Shown: in pieces, positions 16,657-25,428 of the stretch
How positions within the stretch are numbered: position 1 is the stretch's first letter
How the letters are laid out: each line of letters begins with the position of its first letter
Source of the DNA: Planctomycetota bacterium
GTDB taxonomy: Bacteria > Planctomycetota > UBA1135 > UBA2386
Direction of reading: 5' to 3'
Assembly (NCBI GenBank): GCA_016716265.1
Contig: JADJWQ010000006.1
Location: forward strand, 1,302,001-1,366,000
DNA: 64,000 nucleotides
Notes under the pieces: model-generated
Seen by the model: only the letters and a program-made list of their open reading frames with translations
Told to the model about the DNA's origin: nothing
The model's database searches: none
Program-made: the position numbers and the translations under genes

Positions 16657-17504
16657 TTCGGCCCCCCCGCGACGCGGTGGTCCGCGTCGCTCCCGTCCGG
16701 CGTGCACTGCGACATCGGTGCCGCCGAGTGTAGCGGCGCTCGCACCCCGATGGGTGGCGACGCCGACAGCGGTGGTCTGCTCGCGACCTGGTCGGCGCCC
16801 CCCGACGAGCCTCTCGGCGGCTCCCGCCGGTGGACGAGGTCTGGCGGCACGCTGCCGCACTGCCTCGCGACGCTCGCACCCGCGCAGCGGCGGTCCGATC
16901 CGCTCGGAGGCGCACGATTGCCGGCGGTGACGGACCCGACCGTCGACGTCGCGCTCGCGGAGCAGAACCCGCTCGACCTGGACCTGCGGCAGCAGCTCCA
17001 CGCACCGGCAGCGACGCGGGTCGGCCAGCCGGTCGGCCTCGACGTCCACGGCCGGTCCACCCCGCCAGGCTCGGTGTCGATCGCACTGCCGCCGCTCGGC
17101 GTCGCCGGTGGCCCCGGATCGTCGGGACCACCGATCTCGCCGATCCGGTGGATCTTGCCGTGCCGACGAATCCGGCTCCCATGCGGGCGGGGGGACGAGG
17201 CGCGGTCGGTGGCAGTTCGGCTCCCGACGGCCTGGTCGCGGCAGGGGAACCGACGCGGCGCGCGGACCCGAGGCCCGGTGGAGCAGCGAACACGCGGTGT
17301 CACGCATGATCCCCGTGCATCCCGTGACGGCTCCGGGGCGGGACGGCCGGGATTCCGGCTCTGGCGTTCGCCCGCTACCATCCTGGTCGGAAGTCGGACC
17401 TCCGGGTCGACCCCGCCCCCCGAGCTCGCCTGGGTCGCTGCGCCGCGATCGTGCGCCGCCACCCTGCCCCCCACCCATCGCCTCCGCCACGGAGTCCCGC
17501 CCCA
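16657..17504. other. 848-base region without a confident gene
   Basis: This lies between the divergent VWA gene (start 16656) and the secreted-protein gene (start 17505). Several overlapping open frames run through it on both strands, but none combines a good start, a ribosome site and a protein-like sequence. Two stretches look marginally protein-like: plus strand near 16920-17100 (reading DPTVDVALAEQNPLDLDLRQ) and the opposite frame across the same bases. They are mirror frames, and at most one can be real. It may be a decayed gene or long regulatory DNA. Confidence 0.4.
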
Positions 17505-18482
17505 ATGCGCCCCTTCGCGCTCATCGCGCTCGTCACCGCGCTGACGACGCCGCCGGCCGTGCTCACCGCGCAGGTGTTCACCGACCACTTCAACTACGCC
17601 GACGGCCCGAGCGTGCCGGGCTGGACCCAGCGACGCGGGACGTGGCAGATCGCGAACGGCCGCGCGTCAGCGCCCGGGAGCTGGTCGTACCTGACGCGCG
17701 ACGGTCTGAGCGCACGCGATTGCGTGCTCGACGCGCGCTTCTTCTTCCAGCCGGCCAATGCCACCCAGTTCGGCGGATTGACGGCGCGCCATCCCGGCAG
17801 CGCCGGTGACACCGACCTGCTGATGGTGAAGGTCCAGGACAATGCGACGCCGGCGAACTTCGACCGCATCTACTGCTACGAGCGCGGGCAGGCGCTCGGC
17901 ACGTGTTACACCGACATCCCGGGTGGGGCGATGTCGGCGCACGGCCGCATGATCGTGCTGGACCGCGCGTGCTGGATGGAGCTCGACGTCGACGGCGACG
18001 GCTACTACGAGCTCGCCACGCCGCAACGCGCGATCCAGACCGTCGACCGCGTCGGACTGGTCGGTCTGAGCGGCTACCGCGGCACCGAGATCGACGACTT
18101 CGAGTTCTTCGACGCCGTGTTGCTGCCGGCACCCGGCGCCGCTGCACGGCTCGGAGCGCGGTTCCAGATGGAGCTCGACACGCCGTCGCCGTCGGTGCCG
18201 TGGGTCGGCATGCTGTCGACGGGCAACGACGGCTTTGCGCTCGGCGCGCGCCGCATCCCGGTCAAGCTCGACGCGCTGCTGACGACCTCGATCGGCCTGC
18301 GCGGCATGGGCCTCGTCGGCACCACGGACGCCAACGGCAAGGCGGCGCTGTCGATCCCGATGCCGCAGGATCCGGCGTTCGTCGGATTGCAGCTCTTCGC
18401 AGCGGCGGTGACGGTCGACGCCACCCGCCCATTCAGCATCGGCCACATCTCGAACGAGCAGGCGTTCCGCATCGTGCCCTGA
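17505..18482 (+). CDS. Secreted protein with concanavalin-like N-terminal and shared C-terminal domain
   Basis: A 325-residue protein with a signal peptide (MRPFALIALVTALTTPPAVL, cleavage near TAQVF). Residues 23-210 look like a jelly-roll/LamG-like unit: DHFNYADGPSVPGW, then RRGTWQIANGRASAPG, and near its end GLSGYRGTEIDDFEFFDAVL. The last 110 residues (from LGARFQMELDT) resemble the C-terminal beta-domain found on three other secreted proteins in this window, though this is the weakest match. It is likely extracellular or surface-bound and could bind carbohydrate, but no catalytic residue is visible. It stands on the plus strand between two minus-strand VWA genes. Confidence 0.75.
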   Translation: MRPFALIALVTALTTPPAVLTAQVFTDHFNYADGPSVPGWTQRRGTWQIANGRASAPGSWSYLTRDGLSARDCVLDARFFFQPANATQFGGLTARHPGSAGDTDLLMVKVQDNATPANFDRIYCYERGQALGTCYTDIPGGAMSAHGRMIVLDRACWMELDVDGDGYYELATPQRAIQTVDRVGLVGLSGYRGTEIDDFEFFDAVLLPAPGAAARLGARFQMELDTPSPSVPWVGMLSTGNDGFALGARRIPVKLDALLTTSIGLRGMGLVGTTDANGKAALSIPMPQDPAFVGLQLFAAAVTVDATRPFSIGHISNEQAFRIVP

Positions 18483-18503
18483 CCGCTCGCGAGCTGGTGA
18501 CGC

Positions 18504-18527
18504 CCGCTCCCAGGATCCGGAGCGGGT
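18504..18527 (+). terminator. Hairpin between convergent genes
   Basis: cccgctcc at 18504-18511 and ggagcggg at 18520-18527 form a perfect eight-base stem with an eight-base loop. It lies 22 bases after the stop of the secreted-protein gene and 59 bases past the stop of the BatA/VWA gene. It could therefore end transcription from both sides. No T tract is present. Confidence 0.5.
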
Positions 18528-18585
18528 CGCCGTCGACGGCCGCCGCGCAGCGCCCGGCGATCTCGGCGCCGGCGGACGCAGCCGC

Positions 18586-20403
18586 TCAGCGGCGCCGCTG
18601 CTCGCGCAGCACCCACCAGTCGGCGGCGAGCAGCGCGAGCAGCAGGAGCGCGAGCCCGCGGCGTTCGCCGGAGCCGCGCCGGCCGAAGCGCTCGTCCCCA
18701 CCGTCCGGAGCCGTCGGCGGCTCGGCCGCGGCCTGCTCGCCGCTGGCACACGCGGCGAGGTCGGACTCGGCCGGGTCGCGGAACGACACCCCGAAGCGGC
18801 CGAGCTCGACACCCGCGCGCGTGCGCAGCGCGTAGACGCCGACCTGGTCCGCCTCCCAGGCAGCGAGCGTCGTCCCGCGCGCCGGCAGCACGCGGCCGAC
18901 CGGATCGACGAGCTCCAGCTCCGCGGGCGCATCGGCGGCACCCGCCGGGCGCCAGCCGAGCGCGTCGCCCACCGCCACGTTCACGGCACCCGGCCCCGGC
19001 GCGAGCTCGCGCACGCGGCGCGCCAGGTTGTCGAGCAGGATCGGCCAGTCGGGCGAGCTCGTCAGGTTGCTGCGCGCGGGATCGAGGTTCACGCGCAGAC
19101 GCAGGCCCCCGCTCGCGTCCCGCTCCTCGGCGAGCAGCACCTGCCGTCCGGCGAGCGCGATCGCCGCGCCGGACACCTCACCACGCCCGGCGGTCCACAC
19201 GACGCCGTCGAGAGTGAGCCCCGCGCCGAGCGGGTGTCGCCGTTCGATCAGGAACGGCCCGATCCACGCGTCGTGCTCTCCGGCGCCGACCGGCGCGACG
19301 ACGACCTGGTGGCGGCCGGGACCGACGTCGCCCGCCGCCGTCACGAAGCACACCTGCGCCGCAGCGACGTCACCGACCAACACGACGCCGTCGAGCGCGC
19401 GCGCGACTCGCTCGAGCTCGAGGCGCGCGGTCAGCTCGGCGTCGAGTGCGCTCGCGAACGTCACGACGCGCATCGGGTCCGGCAGCAGGACGGCACGGTC
19501 GTCGACATCGAGCGCGTCGCCGGCCGCCTCGATCGTCACGTCCCACACCGCGTCGCTGCGCGGAGCGTCGAGCGCCAGCCGCGCCGGGCGCGCCGGGTCG
19601 AGTGCGAGCTCCGCGACGAGCGGCGCGAACGGATCGCCGGCGGCGCGCAGCACCGCGCGGGCCTGCGTCGGTGCCACCCGGTCCGTCGGGGCATGGAGCT
19701 GCACGTCGAGCAGCAGACGCTCGTCACCGGTCGACGTCGCCGCACGCCGCGCCGTGAGGATCGCCACGTTGGCGCGCGCGACCCCGAACGCGCGGACGGT
19801 GACGCGCGGCGGCGCGCGTTCGCCGAGCGGCGCGTCGGTCAGGAACAGGACGTCGCCAGCAGCTCCGGCCAGCTCGACGGCGAGGTCGAGCGCGGGGCCG
19901 AAGTCGTGCTGCACCGCGCCCGGCTCCCACTCCGCGATGGACTGCGCCGCGGAGCCGCGCAAGGCGCCGGGCCCGAGCACAACCGTCGGTCGCGCGCCGG
20001 TGCGGATCACGGTGACCGACGCATCGCGCGACAATGCGTCGACCGCGGTGCGCGCGGCCCGACGCGCGAGCTCGACCGCGCGCTGGCCGTCCTCGTGCCT
20101 CGCCTGCATCGACGCGGAGTCGTCGAGCACCAGGACCAGGTGCCGCCCGGCGTCCGGGATGCCGAGTTGCAGGCCGGCGAGCCATAGCGCCGCGGCGATC
20201 GCCGCCAGCAGCTCGAGCGCCAACGACGCGGTGCGCAGGAGCCGGCTGCGCTTGCGGCCAGCGCGGGCGGCGAGGCCCTCGGGCGCCCACAGGAACAGCC
20301 CGGCGACGCGCCGCACCGGCAACCGCCGGCGGAACAGGTGCAAGACGAGCACGACGGGCACCGCGAGCAGCGCCAGCAATCCGAGCGGCGCGCCGAGGCT
20401 CAT
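18586..20403 (-). CDS. BatA-type membrane protein with VWA domain
   Basis: A 605-residue protein. It opens with the BatA N-terminal arrangement: helix LGLLALLAVPVVLVLHLFRR and a second helix LALELLAAIAAALWLAGLQL. The VWA domain follows at once, with an intact MIDAS DDSAS at residues 94-98 in VLVLDDSASMQARHED. A long beta-rich region leads to a final transmembrane helix (GLALLLLALLAADWWVL). Proteins of this type work with MoxR ATPases and DUF58 proteins in stress or envelope functions; the exact job differs among bacteria. Its ATG overlaps the TGA of the DUF58 gene by four bases (ATGA), so translation is probably coupled. It is the last gene of the operon. Confidence 0.87.
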   Translation of the reverse strand: MSLGAPLGLLALLAVPVVLVLHLFRRRLPVRRVAGLFLWAPEGLAARAGRKRSRLLRTASLALELLAAIAAALWLAGLQLGIPDAGRHLVLVLDDSASMQARHEDGQRAVELARRAARTAVDALSRDASVTVIRTGARPTVVLGPGALRGSAAQSIAEWEPGAVQHDFGPALDLAVELAGAAGDVLFLTDAPLGERAPPRVTVRAFGVARANVAILTARRAATSTGDERLLLDVQLHAPTDRVAPTQARAVLRAAGDPFAPLVAELALDPARPARLALDAPRSDAVWDVTIEAAGDALDVDDRAVLLPDPMRVVTFASALDAELTARLELERVARALDGVVLVGDVAAAQVCFVTAAGDVGPGRHQVVVAPVGAGEHDAWIGPFLIERRHPLGAGLTLDGVVWTAGRGEVSGAAIALAGRQVLLAEERDASGGLRLRVNLDPARSNLTSSPDWPILLDNLARRVRELAPGPGAVNVAVGDALGWRPAGAADAPAELELVDPVGRVLPARGTTLAAWEADQVGVYALRTRAGVELGRFGVSFRDPAESDLAACASGEQAAAEPPTAPDGGDERFGRRGSGERRGLALLLLALLAADWWVLREQRRR

Positions 20404-21206
20404 GCCGGCTCCACCATGCCGGCGCGCAGCAGATCGCCGGCGAACATGACCCCCGGCGCCGCCGCGCGGACGACGGCGTGCGTCCCGCCGAACCGCCGCA
20501 CGGCATCACCGACGTCGTCGACGAGCCGCGCGAGCCGCGCGCGATAGGCGGCGATCGTGCGCTCGTCGAGCGCGAGGTCGGCGCGCTCGTCGGCGTCGGC
20601 CGCGAGCAGGGTGCGCGGCCCCTCGCGGGCCGGCTCCAGCTCCCAGTCGTCCAGCACCTGCACCACGAACAGATGCGCGGCCCCCTCGGCGAGCGGCGCG
20701 AGGCTGCGCATCGGATCGGCAGGCCGCAGCAGGTCGCTGATCAGAGCGCGCAGGCCACCTCGCCGCAGCCGCCGCCGCGGCGCGAAGCCGTCGAAGCGGT
20801 CGGTGAACGCGAAGCCGCGGGCCGGATCGAACACCTCGCCGCCGCTGGCGTGACACTGCGCCGCACCGCCGTCGCGCACACCCCAATGGCACAGGGCCGC
20901 GACGAGATCGCGCGCGGCCTGCTCCTTGGCCGCCGTCACGGCGAGCTGTGGCGAGCGGTCGATCACGACGTCGAGCAGCGGCGCGACCTCCTCGCGGTAC
21001 AGCCGCACTGCGATGCGATCGGTGCGCGCGAACACACGCCAGTCGACGTGGCGCGGGTCGTCGCCGGGCTGGTAGTCGCGGTGGTCCTCGAACTCGACCG
21101 ACGCGCCGAGGCCGCGACCGAGCCGCTCGCCGATGCGGCCGGTGAGCGCCCGGCGCGGCACGCTCAGCGCGAAGCGCCGCACGGCGAGCTCCAGCTCAGC
21201 GCGCAA
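20400..21206 (-). CDS. DUF58 domain protein
   Basis: A 268-residue protein with the DUF58 signature EFEDHRDYQPGDDPRHVDWR, followed by FARTDRIAVRLYREE and a VWA-like fold with the metal site degraded (LDVVIDRSPQLAV). DUF58 proteins nearly always accompany MoxR ATPases, as here, and are thought to be MoxR partners or clients. There is no transmembrane segment. The start overlaps the end of the ABC permease gene by 11 bases, and the stop overlaps the next start by four. Family membership is clear; the biochemical role is not known. Confidence 0.9.
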   Translation of the reverse strand: MRAELELAVRRFALSVPRRALTGRIGERLGRGLGASVEFEDHRDYQPGDDPRHVDWRVFARTDRIAVRLYREEVAPLLDVVIDRSPQLAVTAAKEQAARDLVAALCHWGVRDGGAAQCHASGGEVFDPARGFAFTDRFDGFAPRRRLRRGGLRALISDLLRPADPMRSLAPLAEGAAHLFVVQVLDDWELEPAREGPRTLLAADADERADLALDERTIAAYRARLARLVDDVGDAVRRFGGTHAVVRAAAPGVMFAGDLLRAGMVEPA

Positions 21207-22734
21207 CGGGCACCTCCCTGCGTGCAGCGCGCGAGCGGCGCTCCGCGAGCACCGCCCGCACGCCGTGCACGCCCGGCACGAGCGTCCCGACCAGACCGAG
21301 CACCCCGAGCCCGACCACGAGCGTCGCCGCGCGGTCGTCGCTCGCGGCGTAGCGGGCCGTGAACGTCGCGTTGAAGGCGTGCGTGGGGTTCCAGTCGCCG
21401 GTGACGTCGTCGCGCAGCAGGATCTGCACCATCCACGGTGCCAGCATGCCCATCACGACGATGAGCATCAGGAGGCCGAACGCGCGCTTCGAGCCGGTTC
21501 CGCCGGCTGGCTGCAGACGCCGGAGCTGCACGGCCAGCGCACTGAAGAACAGCGCGTACGCCCAGGCGCCCCCCATCGTCCACTCACCGCGCCGATCGGA
21601 CGGCTGGGTGGAAAGCGACGCGACGAGCTCGGCGAACCCGACGGTCACCACCGCGAGCAGGAGCGTGAACGCGGCCCCGCGCGGTGCACCGGGTAGGAAC
21701 GGGGCGGCGAGGATCGCGGCGACGCGGCGGCGCGGCACGTGCGCCCGCACGCGCGGCGACATGCGCGGGTTCTCGCAGGAGGCGAACCCCCAGACCGGAC
21801 CGAGCAGGAGCGCGAGCGTGGCCGCCGTGTCGTACGCGGCCTCCCGGAGCACGGAGGCCCGCAGCGTCGCGGGCAGCAGCGAGAGCGACAGCCCCGCGAC
21901 CACCAGTGCCAGCACGCGGAAAGGCGTCGAACGGTTCTCGTACTCGTGCGACAGCGACGCGATTCCGATCGTGATCCACAATGCCGAGCCGACCACCAGG
22001 AAGAAGCCGAACGACATCAGTGCGATCAGTGCGTCCTCGTCGTCGAGCACGCCCGCGATCACGCCCGGCAGCACCGTCGCACCCCGCACGGCCCAGAACG
22101 TCCCGATCACGAGGCCGACGATCGTCAGCGCGTGCATGAGCTGCCGGGTCACCCGCGTACCGGTGACCGCAGCGGCACCGACCGTGAACGCATTGGCGCC
22201 GAACCCGAGGCACACGAGCAGCAGCAGCGACACCGCGATCGTCGGTACGTCGATTCCGCGCAGCAGAAACGTCAACGCGAGCACCGGTGCGAACATCGCG
22301 AGGACCAGCAGGAGCTGCACGGTGCCAGCGAGGATCTTGCCGGTCACGACGCCGCGCGGGCGGATGCGGGTCAGTGCGAGCTGCTCGGCGACGCCACCCT
22401 GCAGCTCGTTGCGCATCGACTGGAAGCTCTGCGCCGGGATCAGCAGCATCGCGATCGGCACGAGGCTCGCGAGCGTCGTGGTGAACGCGTTGCGGCCGAC
22501 ACCGACGTCGGGATCGCGGTCCTCCTGCATCGCGACGAACGCGAATCCGAGCACGGTCACCGCGAGGGTGCTGAGCATCAGCAGCCCGAAGAACGCGCGT
22601 CCGTACAGTGCCTGCTGCACCTCACGCACGAGGATCGGGTTGATCCGATCGCTGAGCCGCTCGGCGAATGGCAACGGACGACCGCCGGCGGCCGACCCGG
22701 CCGGCAGCGGGGGCGGGACGGTCGACCCGGTCAT
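21196..22734 (-). CDS. ABC-2 type transporter permease
   Basis: A 512-residue membrane protein with around ten to twelve hydrophobic helices. The N-terminal cytoplasmic segment NPILVREVQQALYGRAFF leads into the first helix, as in ABC-2/GldF-like permeases. The region FQSMRNELQGGVAEQLALTRIRPRGVVTGKIL is the coupling loop of the ABC-2 family (given here in parts: AEQLALTRIRPRGVV is diagnostic). The start is the ATG that overlaps the stop of the ATPase gene by four bases; the open frame further upstream is antisense noise. With the adjacent ATPase it should form an exporter, substrate unknown. Confidence 0.87.
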   Translation of the reverse strand: MTGSTVPPPLPAGSAAGGRPLPFAERLSDRINPILVREVQQALYGRAFFGLLMLSTLAVTVLGFAFVAMQEDRDPDVGVGRNAFTTTLASLVPIAMLLIPAQSFQSMRNELQGGVAEQLALTRIRPRGVVTGKILAGTVQLLLVLAMFAPVLALTFLLRGIDVPTIAVSLLLLVCLGFGANAFTVGAAAVTGTRVTRQLMHALTIVGLVIGTFWAVRGATVLPGVIAGVLDDEDALIALMSFGFFLVVGSALWITIGIASLSHEYENRSTPFRVLALVVAGLSLSLLPATLRASVLREAAYDTAATLALLLGPVWGFASCENPRMSPRVRAHVPRRRVAAILAAPFLPGAPRGAAFTLLLAVVTVGFAELVASLSTQPSDRRGEWTMGGAWAYALFFSALAVQLRRLQPAGGTGSKRAFGLLMLIVVMGMLAPWMVQILLRDDVTGDWNPTHAFNATFTARYAASDDRAATLVVGLGVLGLVGTLVPGVHGVRAVLAERRSRAARREVPVAR

Positions 22735-23672
22735 TGCAGCCTCCCACGCGTCGCGTGCAGGAAGATCTCCTCCAGGTCGGCGGCTTCGGGCACGAACTCG
22801 ACGACCTGCAGCCCGGCGCCCACCGCGCGGGCGAGCAGCGCGGCTGCGACCTGGTCGTCGCCGTCGAGCGAGAACTCCACGCGCTCGCCGACGCTGTCGA
22901 CGTCGCGCACCTGGGGCTGCAGGACCAGGAACCGCTGCAGCGCGGCCTGGTCGCCACCGACCACGCGCATCGCGATGCGGTGGGCGCCGTGCACCGCGCG
23001 AGCGACGTCCTTCAGTGCGCCGGCGACCGCGAGCCGGCCCTGCTCGACGACCAGCACGTCGTCGCACAGCTCGCCGAGCTCGGCCAGGATGTGCGAGCTG
23101 ATCAACACCGCGACGCCGTCCGCAGCCAGCGCGCGCACCAGCTCGCGGAACTCGATGCGCGCACGCGGGTCGAGCCCCGACGCCGGTTCGTCGAGGATCA
23201 ACAGCGCCGGTGAGTGCAGCAGCGTCTTCGCGAGGTGCAGCCGCTGCCCCATGCCCTTCGACAGCCCGGTCGCGGGGCGACCGGCGAAACTCGTCAGCCC
23301 GCAGAACTCGGCGACCTGCCGCACGGTGCGGATCCGATCGCGGCCACGCAGGCCGTACGCCCGCGCGAAGAAGTCGAGGAACTGCATGACATCGAGGTTC
23401 GGGTAGGCGTCGAAGCGGTCGGCCATGAAGCCGACGCGCTCGCGCACGCCGCGCGGCTCCTCGAGCACCGACAGGCCGTCGATCCACGCGTCGCCGGCAT
23501 CCGGGAGCTCGAGCGTCGCCAGGATGCGCATCGTCGTCGTCTTGCCGGCGCCGTTCGGCCCGATGAAGCCGGTCACGCGACCGCGGTGGACGGCGAAGCT
23601 GACGTCGTCGACCGCACGGAGGCGCCCGAAGTTCTTGGTCAGGCCGCGCGCCTCGAGCACGACGTCAGTCAA
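22731..23672 (-). CDS. ABC transporter ATP-binding protein
   Basis: A 313-residue ATPase. Walker A is GPNGAGKTT at residues 38-46, the signature is LSKGMGQRL, Walker B is LLILDEPASGLDP, and the switch histidine lies in ISSHIL. The C-terminal 90 residues form the accessory domain common in ABC-2 exporters (CcmA/NatA/GldA type). It is flanked by its permease (four-base overlap) and by a membrane protein that overlaps its start by eight bases. The context within a MoxR-DUF58-VWA operon is unusual and suggests that the exporter and the VWA proteins act together at the envelope. Substrate is unknown. Confidence 0.92.
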   Translation of the reverse strand: MTDVVLEARGLTKNFGRLRAVDDVSFAVHRGRVTGFIGPNGAGKTTTMRILATLELPDAGDAWIDGLSVLEEPRGVRERVGFMADRFDAYPNLDVMQFLDFFARAYGLRGRDRIRTVRQVAEFCGLTSFAGRPATGLSKGMGQRLHLAKTLLHSPALLILDEPASGLDPRARIEFRELVRALAADGVAVLISSHILAELGELCDDVLVVEQGRLAVAGALKDVARAVHGAHRIAMRVVGGDQAALQRFLVLQPQVRDVDSVGERVEFSLDGDDQVAAALLARAVGAGLQVVEFVPEAADLEEIFLHATRGRLQ

Positions 23673-25428
23673 CGAGGTCCTCCGGGTCGAGCCGGCCGAT
23701 GACGACGTGGCCCTGGCGGACCAGCCGCGGGTCGATGCCGAGGTCGTCGAGCACCGGCGGGACCCCGGTCAGCGCGACGTACTCGCCCGGCTCGAGCAGC
23801 GTGTGCTCACCGCCGGCCGACGGTCGCACCCAATCCACGAGCTCCGGCGCCGGCTCGCTGCCGAACGGAGTGCCGGCCGACGCGAGCCCGAGACCGGCGC
23901 GGATCGCGGCGAGCACCGCGGGGGCCTGGGCCTCGTCGACGAGCTCGAGGCGATCCGGCCCTTGCGCGTTGCAGAACAGGCGGCCTGCGAAGTCGCGCAG
24001 CAGCACGGTCTGCACCCGCGGGAGCGGCCGGAACGTCGCGTCCGGCAGCAGGTCGAGGCCGTCGGCACCGCTGCGGCGGAACCGGAGCCGCGCGCGCGCG
24101 GGCAGCACCGAGGTCGACGACAGCGTGACCGGCGTGCGCGACGGCACCAGGCCGCCCTCGAACGAGCCGTCGCGGTGCGACGCCAGCACGATCGACTCGG
24201 ACAGGCTCGGTCGCGTGCCACCCGGCGCCAGCAGCGTGCCGGGCGCCGGCGTCAGGCGAGCTGGGGCGAAGCCGGCGTAGACGGTGCGCTGGACGATCGA
24301 CGCCGCGGTGTGGGTCCGCTGGTCGAGCTGCGTGATCGTCCTCAGCGACGCGACGCCACCGAGCCCCTCGCTGAGCAGCCCGTAGCCGAGCACGAGCACC
24401 GTCACTCCGAAACCGAGTGCGGGGACGGTCACCAGCAGCAGCCCCTGCCGGCGGCGCCGCTGCAACAGGAAGTAGTTGACCGGTCCCGCGGCCACGGCGA
24501 ACACGACGATCAGCAGCAGGAAGCCCCGGATCGGCACCTCGCCGAGTCCCGGGATCGCGAGCACGCCGCGCATCACGGCGGGCGCCGGGCCGGTCGGCAG
24601 CGTGACGAGCGGGACCGGGGCGAGCCACGTGAGCTGGGCTTCGGCCAGCCAGCCGGGCGCCCGCGCCGACGCCGCCTCACCGAGCGCGAGCAGGCGGCCG
24701 AACCCGACGCGCCGCATGCCGGGTTCGAGCGCCAGCTCGCGCAACGGACCGGGCGGGAGCTGTGCACCGTGCGCGACGAGCAGCGGACAGCCGGCGCGCA
24801 GCAGGTCGCACAGGACGCGCTGGCGCTCGGGGTCGAGGCCGTCGTCGCGACCATCGACGACCGCGAGGTCGGCGTTGCTCGACAGCCACCACGCGGACGG
24901 CAGGTCGCGCGCCGCGAGTTGCATCGACTGGCACCGCCCGCCGCCGCGTGCCGACAGCGCGGCGACCCAGCCGGCCTCGTCGCGAGCGCGCTGCGAGACG
25001 AACAGCAGCGACCAGCTCGACCCACCCGGCGTCGCGACGCCGATGCTGCGCTGGATGCGATCGCCGGTCGAACGCAGCCGCACCTCGAAGGACAGGTACT
25101 CGTCGAGTGCGGGCAGCGGGACGAACAACCGCCCGCGCTCGCCCGGCTCCACCGTCAGCGTCCGCTCGATCCGCACGCGCGAGCCCTGCAGCGAGGCGAG
25201 CACCGCGTCGAGCGTCTGCGCCGAGCTGGCGGAGCTGTCGACGTCGACGCGCAGGTGGCCGTAGCCACCGAGCGTGCGGCCACCGCCGAGCTGCGCCACC
25301 TGCACGCGGAGCGCCTCGCCCTTCGCGACCTGCAGCACGTCGACCTGCTGCGCGGCGAGGCTCGCGAAGGGCAGCGCGACCGCGGCGAGCAGCGCTCGCA
25401 AGTGCGTCGGACCGCGCGCTCCGTTCAC
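23665..25428 (-). CDS. Membrane protein of the MoxR-ABC operon, unknown function
   Basis: A 587-residue protein started at GTG, whose first four bases GTGA overlap the stop of the MoxR gene. A signal peptide (HLRALLAAVALPFASLAAQQ) precedes a large periplasmic part with beta-rich segments. Near residue 290-340 are two transmembrane helices, EVPIRGFLLLIVVFAVAAG and GLLLVTVPALGFGVTVLVLG, joined by the short basic loop LLQRRRRQG. A second soluble domain follows. This layout (periplasmic domain, paired helices with the loop, second domain) recalls auxiliary membrane proteins near GldA/GldF-type ABC systems, but there is no family motif I can name. It overlaps the ATPase gene by eight bases. Confidence 0.75.
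   Translation of the reverse strand: MNGARGPTHLRALLAAVALPFASLAAQQVDVLQVAKGEALRVQVAQLGGGRTLGGYGHLRVDVDSSASSAQTLDAVLASLQGSRVRIERTLTVEPGERGRLFVPLPALDEYLSFEVRLRSTGDRIQRSIGVATPGGSSWSLLFVSQRARDEAGWVAALSARGGGRCQSMQLAARDLPSAWWLSSNADLAVVDGRDDGLDPERQRVLCDLLRAGCPLLVAHGAQLPPGPLRELALEPGMRRVGFGRLLALGEAASARAPGWLAEAQLTWLAPVPLVTLPTGPAPAVMRGVLAIPGLGEVPIRGFLLLIVVFAVAAGPVNYFLLQRRRRQGLLLVTVPALGFGVTVLVLGYGLLSEGLGGVASLRTITQLDQRTHTAASIVQRTVYAGFAPARLTPAPGTLLAPGGTRPSLSESIVLASHRDGSFEGGLVPSRTPVTLSSTSVLPARARLRFRRSGADGLDLLPDATFRPLPRVQTVLLRDFAGRLFCNAQGPDRLELVDEAQAPAVLAAIRAGLGLASAGTPFGSEPAPELVDWVRPSAGGEHTLLEPGEYVALTGVPPVLDDLGIDPRLVRQGHVVIGRLDPEDLVD

Noticed and set aside
21196..23487. Extended N-terminus (about 250 residues) for the ABC permease
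   Set aside because: That part is a shadow of the ATPase gene; the ATG at 22734 overlaps the ATPase stop exactly.
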